A DNA stretch of 64,000 nucleotides. Origin: Ryuthela nishihirai (Eukaryota; Arthropoda; Arachnida; Araneae; Heptathelidae). Location of the stretch: contig JAWZYU010000010.1 of the NCBI GenBank assembly GCA_038380435.1, forward strand, positions 45,170,135 to 45,234,134. The letters are read 5' to 3'. The notes under the pieces were generated by a model. The model was not told the origin of the DNA and searched no databases. It was given only the letters and a program-made list of their open reading frames with translations. Numbering within the stretch: position 1 is the first letter of the stretch; every line of letters begins with the position of its first letter. Both the position numbers and the translations under genes were made by a program. This document shows positions 42,119-52,947 of this stretch, piece by piece.

Positions 42119-42688
42119 TTCTCTCCAAATACACAATAGGCATAATTCTAAATTTTTTACTTGTACATTCCCCCACTCAGTCTCAAAGGCGGTCACCAGC
42201 AAGACGGTGCACTGCCAATATTCATAATAGATGTTACGGAAGTTCTTAGTGAAACCTTTCCTGACAGATGGAATGACAGGGGTGATCCAATGTTATAGCA
42301 ATCAAGGATCCTTAATTTTTAATTTTGGTGTTTTGCAAAGAAATATATTTACATTAACAAAATTTGAGACTTGAATCATTTGAAAGCCAGAATAAGAGAA
42401 GCAACTGAGCAACTGAGCAAGTAATAAGAGACTGAGCAAGTATAAAGAGAAGCAACTGAGCAAGTAACAAGAGATCTACTGCAGCATGTATGGCAAAAAG
42501 TGGAATACCGAGTATGAGGAGTCACGAATGGTGTGTATATGGTAATTCACTAATTGTGTTCAAAACTATTTCAGGTCGCTTTCAATTAAATTATTATTTT
42601 CTTCAGTATATGTATTATTTTCCAACATATTGGCTCTCGAAATCCCTCTATTAGTTTTCGGACACCCTCTATTGTAACATGGACTATA
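42119..42688. other. Unassigned DNA
   Basis: A short degenerate tandem repeat of GAAGCAACTGAGCAAGTAA occurs at about 42398-42475. Otherwise nothing recognised. Confidence 0.4.
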
Positions 42689-43860
42689 CACAGTCGCATC
42701 AGAATAATATGACCACCCACGGAATCACAGTGTACCCGACCAGGCGCGTCACAGAGTGCACATGACAAGATCGCCCACATGGAGATATAAGCGGCCGTCC
42801 AGGACAGATTAGCCATAGTGCGTAACGTTAGCACAATGGGCAGCAGTATTGATTTGACGGATGTTCAAAACGGAATGATCATCGGCTATCGTGCCAAGGG
42901 TGGAAGCATCTCGGAAACAGCAGACTTCGTGGACTGTCTGCGAGGTGCTGTAGTAAGGGTGTACCAAGAATGGACTGAGTACCTCCAGACGTCATAACTG
43001 TGGACCCCCAGAGGACAACGTCGTCTCCGTCGACTGGTAAAAGGCAATCTATGCGCAACAGTGCAGCAATTGACCATTCTAATGAACACTGGGGTAACCA
43101 GGTACATGTCCCCGATAACAGTAGAGCGAACCCTGTTACGCATGAGTCTCTGGAGTTGAAGCTTTCCATGTTAACCAAGGTCTATTGGCAACGACGCTTG
43201 CAGTTCGCACGGGAATGCCATCAATGGACAGTGGAAGAGTGGAAAAAGGTTGCTTTCTCCGACGAATCGAGGTTTCTACTCCACAGACGTAACGGGCGGT
43301 GGCGGATACGGCATCAGACACACGAGAACCAACATCCGGATACGCTTGTCTGTCAAGTACAGGCCGGTAGTGGCAGTGTGATGTCTGAGGGATGTTTTCC
43401 TGGTATGACCTGGGACAGCTGGTACCACTGGATGGGTCCCTGAACACCAATGGCTGCCTGTACATCCTCGCTGACCACATGCATCCCTTCATGTTGGACG
43501 TTTACCCTGATGGTGATGGTGTCTACCAACAGGATATTGTGCCCTGCCATGTCACTAAGGTGGTGCGTGACTGGTTCCAGGAACACGAAAGAATGTCTCT
43601 GTTCTCCCTTGGCTGGAGAAAACGTCCGAACTCAATCCCCTAGAGAATTGTGGAACCATTTGGATCGACAGGTTCTTCGTGCAGACCCACAACCACGTCA
43701 TCTCCGGAACCTCAGTGCTCTGCTGGAGTTCAAATCGGCACGTGTGCCCCTGGCAACCTTCCAGGGCCTCATGTCGTCCATGCCACCTCGTCTCATCACT
43801 GTCATCCGGGCCTAGGTCCCATTATTAGGTAGGTGGTCATCTTCTTCTGATAAAACTGTG
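42689..43860 (+). mobile_element. Tc1-like transposon T2 with TA target duplication
   Basis: Inverted ends of about 30 bp: CACAGTCGCATCAGAATAAT then ATGACCACC on the left; CACAGTTTTATCAGAAGAAG then ATGACCACC on the right (minus strand). TA flanks both sides (42687-42688, 43861-43862). Confidence 0.9.
42838..43815 (+). pseudogene. Broken Tc1-like transposase
   Basis: The start MGSSIDLTDVQNGMIIGYRA is the N-terminal helix-turn-helix region. After a stop near 42998 the frame resumes and shifts. The DDE domain shows the first Asp in AFSDESRFLL (about 43254), then after a frameshift the second Asp in VYQQDIVPCHV (about 43524) and, in another frame, the third catalytic residue, Glu, in SELNPLENC. 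The C-terminal part (LLEFKSARVPLATFQGLMSS) is in that last frame. At least three disruptions make it non-functional. Sequence is clearly distinct from T1. Confidence 0.85.
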
Positions 43861-43862
43861 TA

Positions 43863-44254
43863 TGTTATCAGGTATTCGTGGATTCGAATCCCACTAGCAA
43901 CAAAATAAAAAATTTTCAGCTCTATTTTAAAGTGTTGCAAGGTTACGGGAAATTCCCTATTTTATTAATTTAATCTTGGATTGACAACGCTATTTCTGCG
44001 TGTTTTACCCTGCTCAAAGTTCAAATTGCAATACCAAGAAGAAATGGCAGTAGAGAAATATAAATCGCATGAAGCAAACTACCATCGGAGATATGCAAAT
44101 GATCAAAGGTCCACAGCCAATGGACATGTGACACCCAACTGAGCCATGAATAAATGCCAGACACCCATGAGCTCGTATCATATATATATATCGACAGACA
44201 GTAAGTTTGGAGTGCATGCTGCTAAAATGTCCAGAACATGCCTTGGAGATGCCG
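43863..44254. other. Unassigned DNA with an isolated B-box-like site
   Basis: GGATTCGAATCCCACT (about 43880) is B-box-like and may be a SINE or tRNA-like remnant. A short (TA)n run lies near 44180. Confidence 0.35.
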
Positions 44255-45238
44255 GACAGACCCTTACGCACAATTGACACCTTCTGAGAGAGAGCAAATC
44301 GTCGATATGCTAGAGCTCAGATTGAGCCTTCAAGCGATCTCCGCATGCATGGGGCGCAATATGAGCACAGTGCAAAGGTGAGTCTCAAAGAACGTCACAG
44401 AGAACTAAATGACATGAAGGGCAGGTACGGAACCAGCATTCCATCACAGGACGTGAATTTGCATGCTCTGTAGGAGGGCCATTCGTGACCTTTTAATCAC
44501 AGCGACTGTGCTGCAGAGTGATTTCCCGGACAGCTATGGTACTATGGTCTCCACGCAAACCATTAAAGAACGTTTGCATGACGCAGGAATGAGAGTGAGA
44601 TGTTCAGTCCAGCATCCGCCTTTACAGTGACATCGCTGGTTACGCTCTTCACTGATGTTGATCGAGGCAATGTTGAACTATTGAATGGAGGAGAGTGTTG
44701 TTCACAAATTAGTCCTGATTCTGTTTAGCATTTCAAATGGCTGCTTGTCTGTATGGCATCGGCGTCTTTAACGACATGAGGAAACCTATTCCATTAGCCA
44801 CCACACGGCTCTTTACCATGGTGCAATGGCATAGAGGTGGCATCACATGTGGCAGATGGATACCTCTGCTACATGTTTCAGGCATGCTAATCCTGTGGCA
44901 CTACCCTTCGTTACCTCCATACCTGGACTGATTCTGCAGCAGGACAATGTCAATGCACGTGCAATGCTGGACAGTCTGCAAGGTGTGAACATTCTCCCAT
45001 GAACACTATACTTCCAGACTTCTCACCCATTGAGTATTTGTGGTTCCTTATGGGTTGCTGCCTTCGCCAGCTCCCTCCGGCAGCGAACCTGGTACAATTT
45101 CATGCCCAATTGGATGCTGTTTGGAATGCCATACCACAGGACACCATTAACGATCTGATTGATGGAATACCGAGAGGTGGGCTTACTATGTTCAGTTCAG
45201 TTTATGATAATAATGTTACAAACAGCATATATTTGTAA
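44255..45238 (+). pseudogene. Decayed Tc1-like transposase T3
   Basis: The N-terminal helix-turn-helix reads PSEREQIVDMLELRLSLQAI (about 44282). Further on STQTIKERLHDAG is the second DNA-binding part. The catalytic core retains LILQQDNVNARAMLD with the second Asp (about 44930) and, in another frame, PDFSPIEYLW with the final Glu (about 45015). The segment around the first Asp is unreadable. Multiple stops and shifts. No terminal inverted repeats were identified, so the element borders are unknown. Confidence 0.75.
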
Positions 45239-45388
45239 TACTCTTATTAATCCAAGAACATCTAAGCTCATGTAGGTTAACATACAAATTATTTAAAAAC
45301 ATATTTTTGGCAACATTTACACTCAACTTTACATAAAGAAGAAAACGATATACGAAAAAAGAACTAAGAATTTATAAAACGAATTAAA
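45239..45388. other. Unassigned AT-rich DNA
   Basis: Nothing recognised between T3 and the LINE 3' end. Confidence 0.35.
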
Positions 45389-45489
45389 GCTTTTTTTTTT
45401 ACTTTAACACGAAAACAGACTATCAGCATTAGTAATGCTCATTAGATAATTAGCAGTGAGAGATCTGATAAAATTTGTTTCATTTCGAA

Positions 45490-48420
45490 TTATAATCGGT
45501 AAAGAATTGAAAATTTTAGGGGCCAAATAATCAAAATATTTGTGCATAATCTCTCTTTTGCAAGAGGCAAAAGAAATCGTTTCCCATCATCTCGCATAGA
45601 ATAATTTGCATAATGCAGCACTGAATTGTTGTTTTTAAAGAAGTAATTTAATGTTCCATAAACAAATAAGTGTCTCAGTGGAAATACACCTGAAATGGTA
45701 TATTTACAAAAGATGGTAACAGTTTTATATTTATTTGATAATATTTGAAAAATAAATTTATTTTGCATTGAAATTAGACTCAATGATGAAATGTATGTTC
45801 CCCCACAACTTGTAATACCGTACGGTATAGCAGATTGGACCCTAGATTTGTAAAACATTATTAACATTTCATTACTGAGGATTTTTTTAAGTATTAAATT
45901 TTATATAACATCTGTCTAAGTATATTTGTTAGTTTTCCAATGTGTATTTTCCAACTTAGGGAGCTATCAATATAAACACCTAGGTATAGCAAACTTTGAA
46001 TCTGTTCAATTTCTTCACAGCAACAAGCTGAGAAATTACTGCATGAAAAGGTATGCAATTTTAATTTAATCAAATTTGGATTTATGATTTCTTCTTTAGA
46101 ATTATCGATATTATTCTTTAGAATATACTTAGTCTTTTTCGTATTTAAATGAAACCCATTTAAATTTGACCACTTCATCACACATTTTAGACCAATGTTC
46201 ATGTTATAAAGGTGATTTTCTAGAGAATCAGCACATAAAGTTACTGATGTATCATCTAAAAAAGTGTTAATATGGCAATTTAGTTTTAATTTACATAGAT
46301 CATTTATGAATATCAATAACAAGGTTGGTCCCAGGACTGAACCTTGCGGTACACCACATGAAATATGTTTTGAATTACTAAGTGTGTTAAAAAGCCTAAC
46401 TCATTGCGTTATGTGTTGTAAGTAGTCTTTTAACCATTTTAATACAATACCACGAATGACAATATTTCCTATTTGCTAATTAAAACTTCGTGCTCAACTG
46501 TGTCAAAAGCTTTCTCCAAATCCATTGTCCATGGTACGAAACACCTTTGACGTAAAATTCAACAATGTCGTTTCTGTACCTTTACCCTTCCTAAACCAAA
46601 ATTGGTTTATAGAGAGAAAATTAAAACTATCTAAAAATTTATTAGACTATTATTAACTAGTTTTTCTAATATTTTAAAAACACTGGTCGATAATTCTTAA
46701 GATCATTTTTATTTCCCTTTTTGTATCTGGAATTACAATAGCTTTCTTCATTAAATCTGGAAAAATGCCGGTTCCGAAGGATAAATTGCAAATGTGAATC
46801 AATGGTTGAATCAAGTTAAAAGAACATTTTAACAGCAATAATGGAAATATTGTCATACCCAGCATATTAAAACCTTTCATAATGTTAATTAATTCCTTTC
46901 TACAAATTGGAGCTAAAAACATAAATTTGGGAATTTTACTCGTATGGCTATTGTCATATCTTACAATCCTATCCGTTGACAGATTTACTGCTATATTTAC
47001 CAAGTGTTGATTAAATTCGTTTGCCAATAACTTAGCACTTTCACTTGAATTAGGAACACTTTTTCTGGATATTTATTTTTTACCTTTTTCTGATTTATTA
47101 TCTTGCCTATCAGTTTCCACTGCTTTGATATATTACCATCACATTTTTGAAATTGAGTTTTAAGGAAACGGTTTTTTTGCATTCAGAATTTTATAATTTA
47201 TTTGATTTTTAAAATTTTTAATGCTACTTTCGTAAGTTTCATTTAAAGGGTATTTTTTGTGTTTTTATTATATAGCTTATCTCTTTGTTTTAATAAGTCT
47301 AGAATTTCGGAAGTAATCAATGGCTTCGCTGATTGTGATTTATTACGAATTTTTCTTTCCCTAGTTCAATTTTTTATTACGAGATTAAATGTGGTTAAAA
47401 TTTATTATAAGTTTCATTTACATCATTAAGAATTTATACCTCATCCCAGAAACATTCACTTAAAAGCCTGTTCAATAAAGTATAGTATGTAGTGATAAAG
47501 AATAGGCTCTGTATAATTATCATAATGAATATTCATATTATTGTTAAAATTAACTGTTAAGGCAATGGGATAATGATCACTCACTACTAATTTAACAATT
47601 GAATTAGTAGTTCTTGAATGAACTTTTGATTCTGCTCTTAATAAAAAAATATGATCTAAACAAGTAGAAGATATCACACTTTCTCTGATAGGTGAATTTA
47701 TGAAACTTTGAAAGCCATTTGATGACAGCAAATTTAGATATTCATTTGTGTAGTGATCATTTCCTAGTATAAATAAAATAAATAAATACCCCCTCAAGCA
47801 GCTGCTTGCCACAGAGGTCTGACAGGAGCCTGTCAGTTTATATGCCATAGTAGAAGGTCTGTGAGGATGGCAGGACCTCAGTAGAAAAACGACACAAACC
47901 TGGGACTCGAACCCAGGTCCCTTAGATCAGTAGCCAAGCGCGCTAACCACTCGGCCATGGGACGGCTTTCCTAGTATATATATATATATAAATCACCAAT
48001 TACAACAAGTTCGCCTTTATTATCAAATGATAAGAGTAATTACTGAAATTCTACTAGGAAGGTGGTAAGTGGGATACAAGAATATATCTATATATACATA
48101 CGAAATATTTCTGATAATTTTTTAGATAAATAACAATATATTCAGCTGAACTTATATCATTAAATGCAATATGCTTGACTATTAGAACGTTTAACGTAGC
48201 AAAGTATCCCACCAGATTTATTGTAATCTGTACAACAATGGAACATAATTTATCCATCCATTTGATACAAATGTAACTCATATGGTTTGATCCATATTGC
48301 AGAAAGTATTAAAATATCCGTCTTTTTATTTAAATACTGAATAGTTTCTAACTGTTAAAATTTATTTCTTAAACTTCGAATGTTAAAATATAGAATTTTT
48401 AAACTTGAATGATTTTCAGA
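45490..48420 (-). pseudogene. LINE ORF2: AP endonuclease and reverse transcriptase, broken
   Basis: From 48420 downward (minus strand): LKILYFNIRSLRNKF is the endonuclease N-terminus with its Asn; ELVVIGDLYIYILG (about 48010) is a decayed GDFN block that the SINE interrupts; then SSTCLDHIFLL and VVSDHYPIAL (about 47560) are the final endonuclease motifs. The RT follows: SFGTGIFPDLMKKAIVIP (about 46750), motif A MDLEKAFDTVEHEVL (about 46520), motif B GVPQGSVLGP (about 46340) and motif C as FLDDTS where FADD is usual (about 46255). The C-terminal domain runs to 45490. Stops and frameshifts separate nearly every block. Confidence 0.85.
47772..47966 (-). mobile_element. SINE family B nested in the LINE
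   Basis: A full-length copy with an exact 12-bp target duplication TTTCCTAGTATA (47760-47771, 47967-47978). On the minus strand the head is GCCGTCCCATGGCCGAGTGG, the B box GGGTTCGAGTCCC and the tail GGGGGTATTTATTTATTTTA. It is the best-preserved family B copy here and shows GTCCCA at both ends of its tRNA-like domain. Confidence 0.95.
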
Positions 48421-48499
48421 ATTAAAGAAAGACAGTAACTGTGTCGTTACAGATCACAGAACATAGCATAGGTTCAAAGAACAAAAAGTTGAAATATTT

Positions 48500-49030
48500 T
48501 CAGCAGCCATCCTGTTCATTTAACATCTTTAGGTCATTATCATCATTGATCCGCCAAATTTTAGATCTTTGACTTTTACGGATGAAAACTATTCCATTTT
48601 TCACCCAAACGAATTTATATCCATTTTCTAATTTAAATTATGTAGCATTATACAACAGATTTTTAGTACTAGGAATTAGATGTTCATTTAAAAATAATTT
48701 TAAAGTCAGTGTTAACATCAGTACTCCTTAGAGAGAATTTAGATTTTTTGTTACATTGTAGCCAATTGTGCCTTATTTCTTTCGATTTTAGTTTCACAAC
48801 ACCGTAATAGGTTTAATTTTGTCTTTGTTAATTGCAGGAACTCGATGAGCCACCTGAATATCATCATTACTCACCTTTACTTGAATTTTGCCAGCAATTT
48901 TATTAACAATGTTCAAAACATTCTCGCCTGGAATTTCTGTAACATCTAAAATTTCTAAGTACTGGTTTCGCGAATACTGCTGCATTTCATGCAAATCATT
49001 TCTCAATTCTCTCAGCTCTTCCTCTTGTCT
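48500..49030 (-). pseudogene. LINE ORF1 remnant (RNA-binding protein)
   Basis: The minus-strand frame ending at 48794 has DLHEMQQYSRNQYLEILDV and DDIQVAHRVPAI, the conserved block of LINE ORF1 proteins of the transposase-22 type. Beyond a stop, LNEHLIPSTKNLLYNAT and KFVWVKNGIVFIRKSQRSK continue in another frame and match the C-terminal part of the same protein family. ORF1 proteins bind element RNA. The gene is interrupted by stops and a frameshift. Confidence 0.8.
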
Positions 49031-49100
49031 AAAGCCAATCTTCCGTGAAAATCAGGGATACTGTGTATTTCCTTTCTTGTATTGTATGATATACTTTACT

Positions 49101-49261
49101 AGTTTTTTGAGAAAATAGCTTTTGCATCATTACAGTTTCCACCTATTCATTAATCGCTTTAGGATATTTCTGCAGCTAGCTGCGTATCCTTAGAAAGCTG
49201 TCACCCAGAAGCATTTCTGTACAGTAGCATAATTTATTTTTAAGGGAGGGTTTGCAATCGA
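49101..49261. other. Unassigned DNA
   Basis: No recognisable feature; may include the LINE 5' end. Confidence 0.3.
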
Positions 49262-49345
49262 GTAAATAGCAATTAACAGTGAGGACGGTGCGGGGTCCGA
49301 ACCCACATCTCTACAGATAGATGCCAGAGTACCCTAACCATTAAA
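49262..49345 (-). repeat. tRNA-like sequence, probable SINE fragment
   Basis: On the minus strand TTAATGGTTAGGGTACTCTG is A-box-like and GTGGGTTCGGACCCCGC is B-box-like. It lacks a clean anticodon arm. Nearby, 49483-49509 repeats the segment seen at 1425-1451, so the two tRNA-like loci may share a dispersed family. Confidence 0.5.
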
Positions 49346-49867
49346 GTAATCGAATGTGGCAGACCTGGCGCCATCTATAATCGGGAAAGGCAACTTATTT
49401 TTCTAATGTTTTTTAATAAGATCTAAATAAGAAAGTCACTCACGCTAAAGCGCTATTAATGAAGGAAAAAAAAATTCGATACAAAGTAAATACACAGATT
49501 ACATGTAGATCTAGAATTCCCGCACTGTCTGCAAAACTCATTGCCTCTGTGTAAGTGTTTATTGAATTTTGTACATACCGGTAATCTTTGTATTTACCAT
49601 GGATTGACAGTGAGAAATTATTTTATCGCAATGCAAAATACTTTACTTCTGAAAGCAATGTAGGCAACTGACATACGACGCATAGAGAATAGTAAAGATC
49701 TCTTGTTTATATGGATGTGTGACCGTGGTGGAAAGTTTATTCCTCCTTCCCATGAGATGAAATAAATTCATAATAATTGTCCAAATATCTACGAGAATAG
49801 CTGAACATAACCAAGCATCTCAGACATTGGGACACTTTAGGAAAAATGTTCCGTGTCTTAGAAAATG

Positions 49868-50225
49868 TTTGTTTTACCCCAGAGAAAGGATTTTCTGCAC
49901 ACAATGGACAAGTCCCAAGGATCCTATGGTCTTAGAACCGGATAAAGAAATGGAATATTTGAACAGTTGTTAAGTCATCAATGACACACGGCTTGTTATT
50001 TAACATATACAAGATATGGCGTTCCTGCATACGTGAAAACAGTTTAACGCCCCATCAGGAGGACGGCGGCTTTCCAAGTCTATAGGTTGTCCCTTTCCCC
50101 ATCGAAGCCATATATAGCAGGGGCTGATGCAAAACATTTCTAAGCAGGCACAGGTGAATATTCGTATATAATGACATCAGATTATGAGCCTGGCACATTA
50201 CTGATAGTGCCAACACTCCGCCCTC
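49868..50225 (-). mobile_element. SINE family A, decayed full-length copy
   Basis: 3' part at left (TCTGCACACAATGGACAAGT), body GTTTAACGCCCCATCAGGAG, decayed head at right (minus strand GGCACTATCAGTAATGTGCC). Confidence 0.75.
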
Positions 50226-50471
50226 GTAAGAGTGGGAACTAAAGTTAAAGAATTCCTTGTCTTCTCACACTCTTGCTTATGTTTTTCTGCACTTAGTTTC
50301 GTCGTGAAAAAATGTTCAGAAACAACATTTGACAGCTCAGAGTTTAGCTCAATATAAATCTTCTGGGCTGCTGGTTCAGAATACACTTCGTGTGATTAAT
50401 TTTATCCTCAGCAGAATTTGCATTCACTCATGGTTCAAGAGTGTGGCGAAGAGAAGCATACGTTATAAAAT

Positions 50472-50618
50472 ATGGCGCCACTTAGACAGAGGGAGACAGC
50501 AGAAGTTTACTCAGACACAAACGAAACTCAGATATATAGTGAGGCACTAGTTCGGTGTCCTAAGCTGTCACAGGCTTCTCACTCGAATGATTGGTCGGAA
50601 CTGCCGGGTAAACGTTAA
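50472..50618 (+). CDS. Short unrecognised ORF, possible exon
   Basis: A 48-codon frame begins MAPLRQRETAEVYSDTNETQ and ends SNDWSELPGKR. Composition is less AT-biased than in its flanks. Just before the stop, CTGCCGG|GTAAAC could serve as a splice donor. A stretch with many CpGs (50560-50880) overlaps its end. No family recognised; it may be a first exon or chance. Confidence 0.18.
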   Translation: MAPLRQRETAEVYSDTNETQIYSEALVRCPKLSQASHSNDWSELPGKR

Positions 50619-51737
50619 AAGTACCGGAGATCTAAGCTCAAGCTGTTGATTGACTGTTGAAAAGTGTTTACCTGCTGCTGGAGGCATTTAAATGAATGTG
50701 ATGCTGTCGTGCTGTTGAGTGGTTGCATCTTTTACTCGACGGACGACACCTCGTCGTGTCTGCTGACAGAAGCGTCAACCTTATATTAAAGCTGCCGTGT
50801 TCGTGTTGATTGCCCTACGATGAGATTTTTCGCGTCGCCATAGGAGTACGTGCCTGAAATTGTTGTCAGGCCGAAACTAAAAACCTTCTTTTATAATGCT
50901 GTACAATGATTACAAGCAGATAATTACAGATATAAATATAATGGTACACTCGTTACTTTTTCTTTGGCTTTGAAGTAAGTTCGGATCTCGGGGAACAATG
51001 AGGCTGGCAAGATCGTACACGAACTGCTTTTAAGTATAAAAATTTTCGTTTTCTTTTATTGGTCTTAAAGATATTTTTTTGGAAAAATATTTGTAATATA
51101 GTATATGATTAATATTTCTTCGTCTACGTTCTGGTTTGTAGCATTCTCAAGTGGGTTTGACCCTCCCCTTGACTTTATTGGCTTAAACAGGAGGGGAAGA
51201 GGGGCCATGTCTTCCCCCCTAGAGGTTCTCAAGGACAGGGGGTATGGACCATTGCTCCCTCCTCCCCTGGTTGAAGGTTATATATTATTTTTATTTTTTT
51301 TTCTTGGTAGAAGGGTTTAATATTTTTATTGAGAAGTTTAATATCCAGTTGATTAATTGCGAAATCTATATATCAATTAGACTCAGTTTTTCTGTTCCTT
51401 TCCAAAGAAATTACATCCTGATTTCATTTTATTTTCTGTACACCTTCAGTTTTAAGAGATGAAATAAAGATCTTTTTGTATATCACAGACGCTAAAAAGA
51501 TATAAAATTTTATAAACCTTTTCATTTGTTTTAATTCGCTTCGGTAGAAGGAGGCTAAAGTGTGAATACCACAAAATTTTATCCTTTTTGAAAATGATCA
51601 TTTCATATAAGTCAAACACTATTGAAATTTCTAGATAAGTAAAGGGAACGTGGGAATTAGAGGAAGGGATTTCCCTTTCATTAACTCCTACCCTCTCTGG
51701 GTAAAAAAGTCACATGAACTGCTTATAAAGGCCACAT
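50619..51737. other. Unassigned DNA, CpG-richer at the start
   Basis: The first 260 bases have many CpG dinucleotides (for example ACTCGACGGACGACACCTCG) compared with the rest. From 50900 the sequence is AT-rich with no recognised feature. Confidence 0.35.
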
Positions 51738-51862
51738 TTCTTCGGATGGGACGTTAAGGCATGTTACCTTGTGCAGGTGAGCCTTATACTAACTAAGCAC
51801 GTTAAGGCACACGCTAGAAGACCTTGACTATAGCTTCCATCTGTTTTTATAACAACTATTCA
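51738..51862 (+). mobile_element. SINE family A, internal fragment
   Basis: GGATGGGACGTTAAGGCATG and AAGGCACACGCTAGAAGACC match the middle of the family; both ends are missing. Confidence 0.7.
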
Positions 51863-51994
51863 GTTGCTTTTGTAATAACCGCTTTTGTAGTTCTTTGAGC
51901 AATAAATGCTGATTGTCCAATGTCTCGATAATGTTTCTTTCATAGTATCCATAAACATAGTAATGAGTACCTACAACCTGACGTCCTGCACCTT

Positions 51995-52372
51995 GGAGGA
52001 GGGCTTGGCTCCGTCGGTAGCGCACCAGGTTCGTAATATGCAGTTCCACGGTTCGAGTTTCGCCTGTGTCAGAATTGAGATTTATCTCATCAAAACTCCC
52101 CACCCTGCCCTCGGTTAGTAGGGAACACCAATTAGCTCGCCCGCCGTCCGTAGGATGGGGTGTTAAACCATGGACCCGTGTGCGGGAGAGCCATAACTTG
52201 TGCACGTTAAAAAACATGATTGATGGCCTTGCGGAAGGCTACCACCTCTCTCTTAACAGTTGTTCAGTGGGTCTCCTTCCCAAACTTTCTTTGAGCACTA
52301 GGGGTCTTTGTGACCTGGCCATTTTGCTCATTGTCTGCAAAAAAAGTTCCTTTCAGAGGTAAAGCAACTTAA
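51995..52372 (+). mobile_element. SINE family A, full length, diverged
   Basis: Head GGCTCCGTCGGTAGCGCACC, B box GGTTCGAGTT, 3' end AGAGGTAAAGCAACTTAAC. Confidence 0.85.
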
Positions 52373-52630
52373 CTTGCTTCTAGTTAGATTCAGCATTTCT
52401 ATTACCTGGAAGGTACGATTGATTGAAAAATTATTTAAGTGACAGAGACTCCTCAAAAGTCAACTATCATTGAATACTTTTCATCATCAAATTTAAGTGC
52501 ACTGAATATTTAAATTCTTCGAAAAGTTGGGCTGCAAAATAAATTCTTATGAATTCAGTACACAGATAATTAAGAAAAAAATCACTAAGAAAATACTTTA
52601 CTACTCTAAATACAGAGTGAATTATTTTGT
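52373..52630. other. Unassigned DNA
   Basis: ATGAATTCAGTACACAGATAA near 52549 resembles the end of dispersed repeat R2. Otherwise nothing recognised. Confidence 0.35.
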
Positions 52631-52947
52631 ACAGGGTGGTCCAGAATGTTGTACGGTTTTATAAAGCGATTTGTTAGTGAACTGTTAAGGAGGGAGGGGG
52701 CAAGAGACTCCCTATATTATATAGTATATATCTTGGAAATTTAGTTTCAATGAAGCGTTGATCAGGGGAACAGCTTGCGTTTGCCATAAAAGCATTTTAT
52801 GAAAGCAATGTCTTGAGGAAGGCGGCCAGGGAAGTCGTGACATTCCCTGGCCGCCTTGGTCTCCTGAAATGACCCACTTGGACTACTTTTTGTGGAGAGT
52901 ACTTGAAGAGCAAGGTATGCGCCGATCCTCCAGAAAGTGTCACATGT
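52631..52947 (+). pseudogene. Internally deleted mariner-like transposase, ends fused by a hairpin
   Basis: TACAGGGTGGTCCAGAA at the left looks like a mariner-type terminus. The coding start reads EQLAFAIKAFYESNVLRKAA, an N-terminal helix-turn-helix. Within a few codons it switches to the C-terminal catalytic block SPEMTHLDYFLWRVLEEQ, which contains the final Asp of a DD34D-type enzyme. Most of the protein, including the first two catalytic residues, is missing. The junction is a perfect 15-bp inverted repeat (52819-52857). The right end is cut by the LINE at 52948. Confidence 0.75.
52819..52857. repeat. Hairpin at a deletion junction
   Basis: AAGGCGGCCAGGGAA (52819-52833) and its exact reverse complement (52843-52857) surround nine bases. 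Left arm codes for the N-terminal RKAARE part of the transposase; the right arm leads into the C-terminal part. Confidence 0.9.

Larger units (their letters stand above)
45389..49100 (-). mobile_element. Two-ORF LINE (Jockey/CR1-like), decayed
   Basis: Read on the minus strand: an ORF1 remnant (49030-48500), then an endonuclease-RT ORF2 (48420-45490), then an A-run (T-run at 45389-45400 on the + strand) that may be the 3' tail. A family B SINE has inserted into the endonuclease region. The two-ORF layout and motif style fit the Jockey/CR1 group; the assignment is inference. The 5' end is uncertain. Confidence 0.8.

Noticed and set aside
51105..51320. A + frame with a Pro/Leu-rich and Phe-rich end
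   Set aside because: The Phe-rich end is a T-rich low-complexity tract. No homology was recognised.
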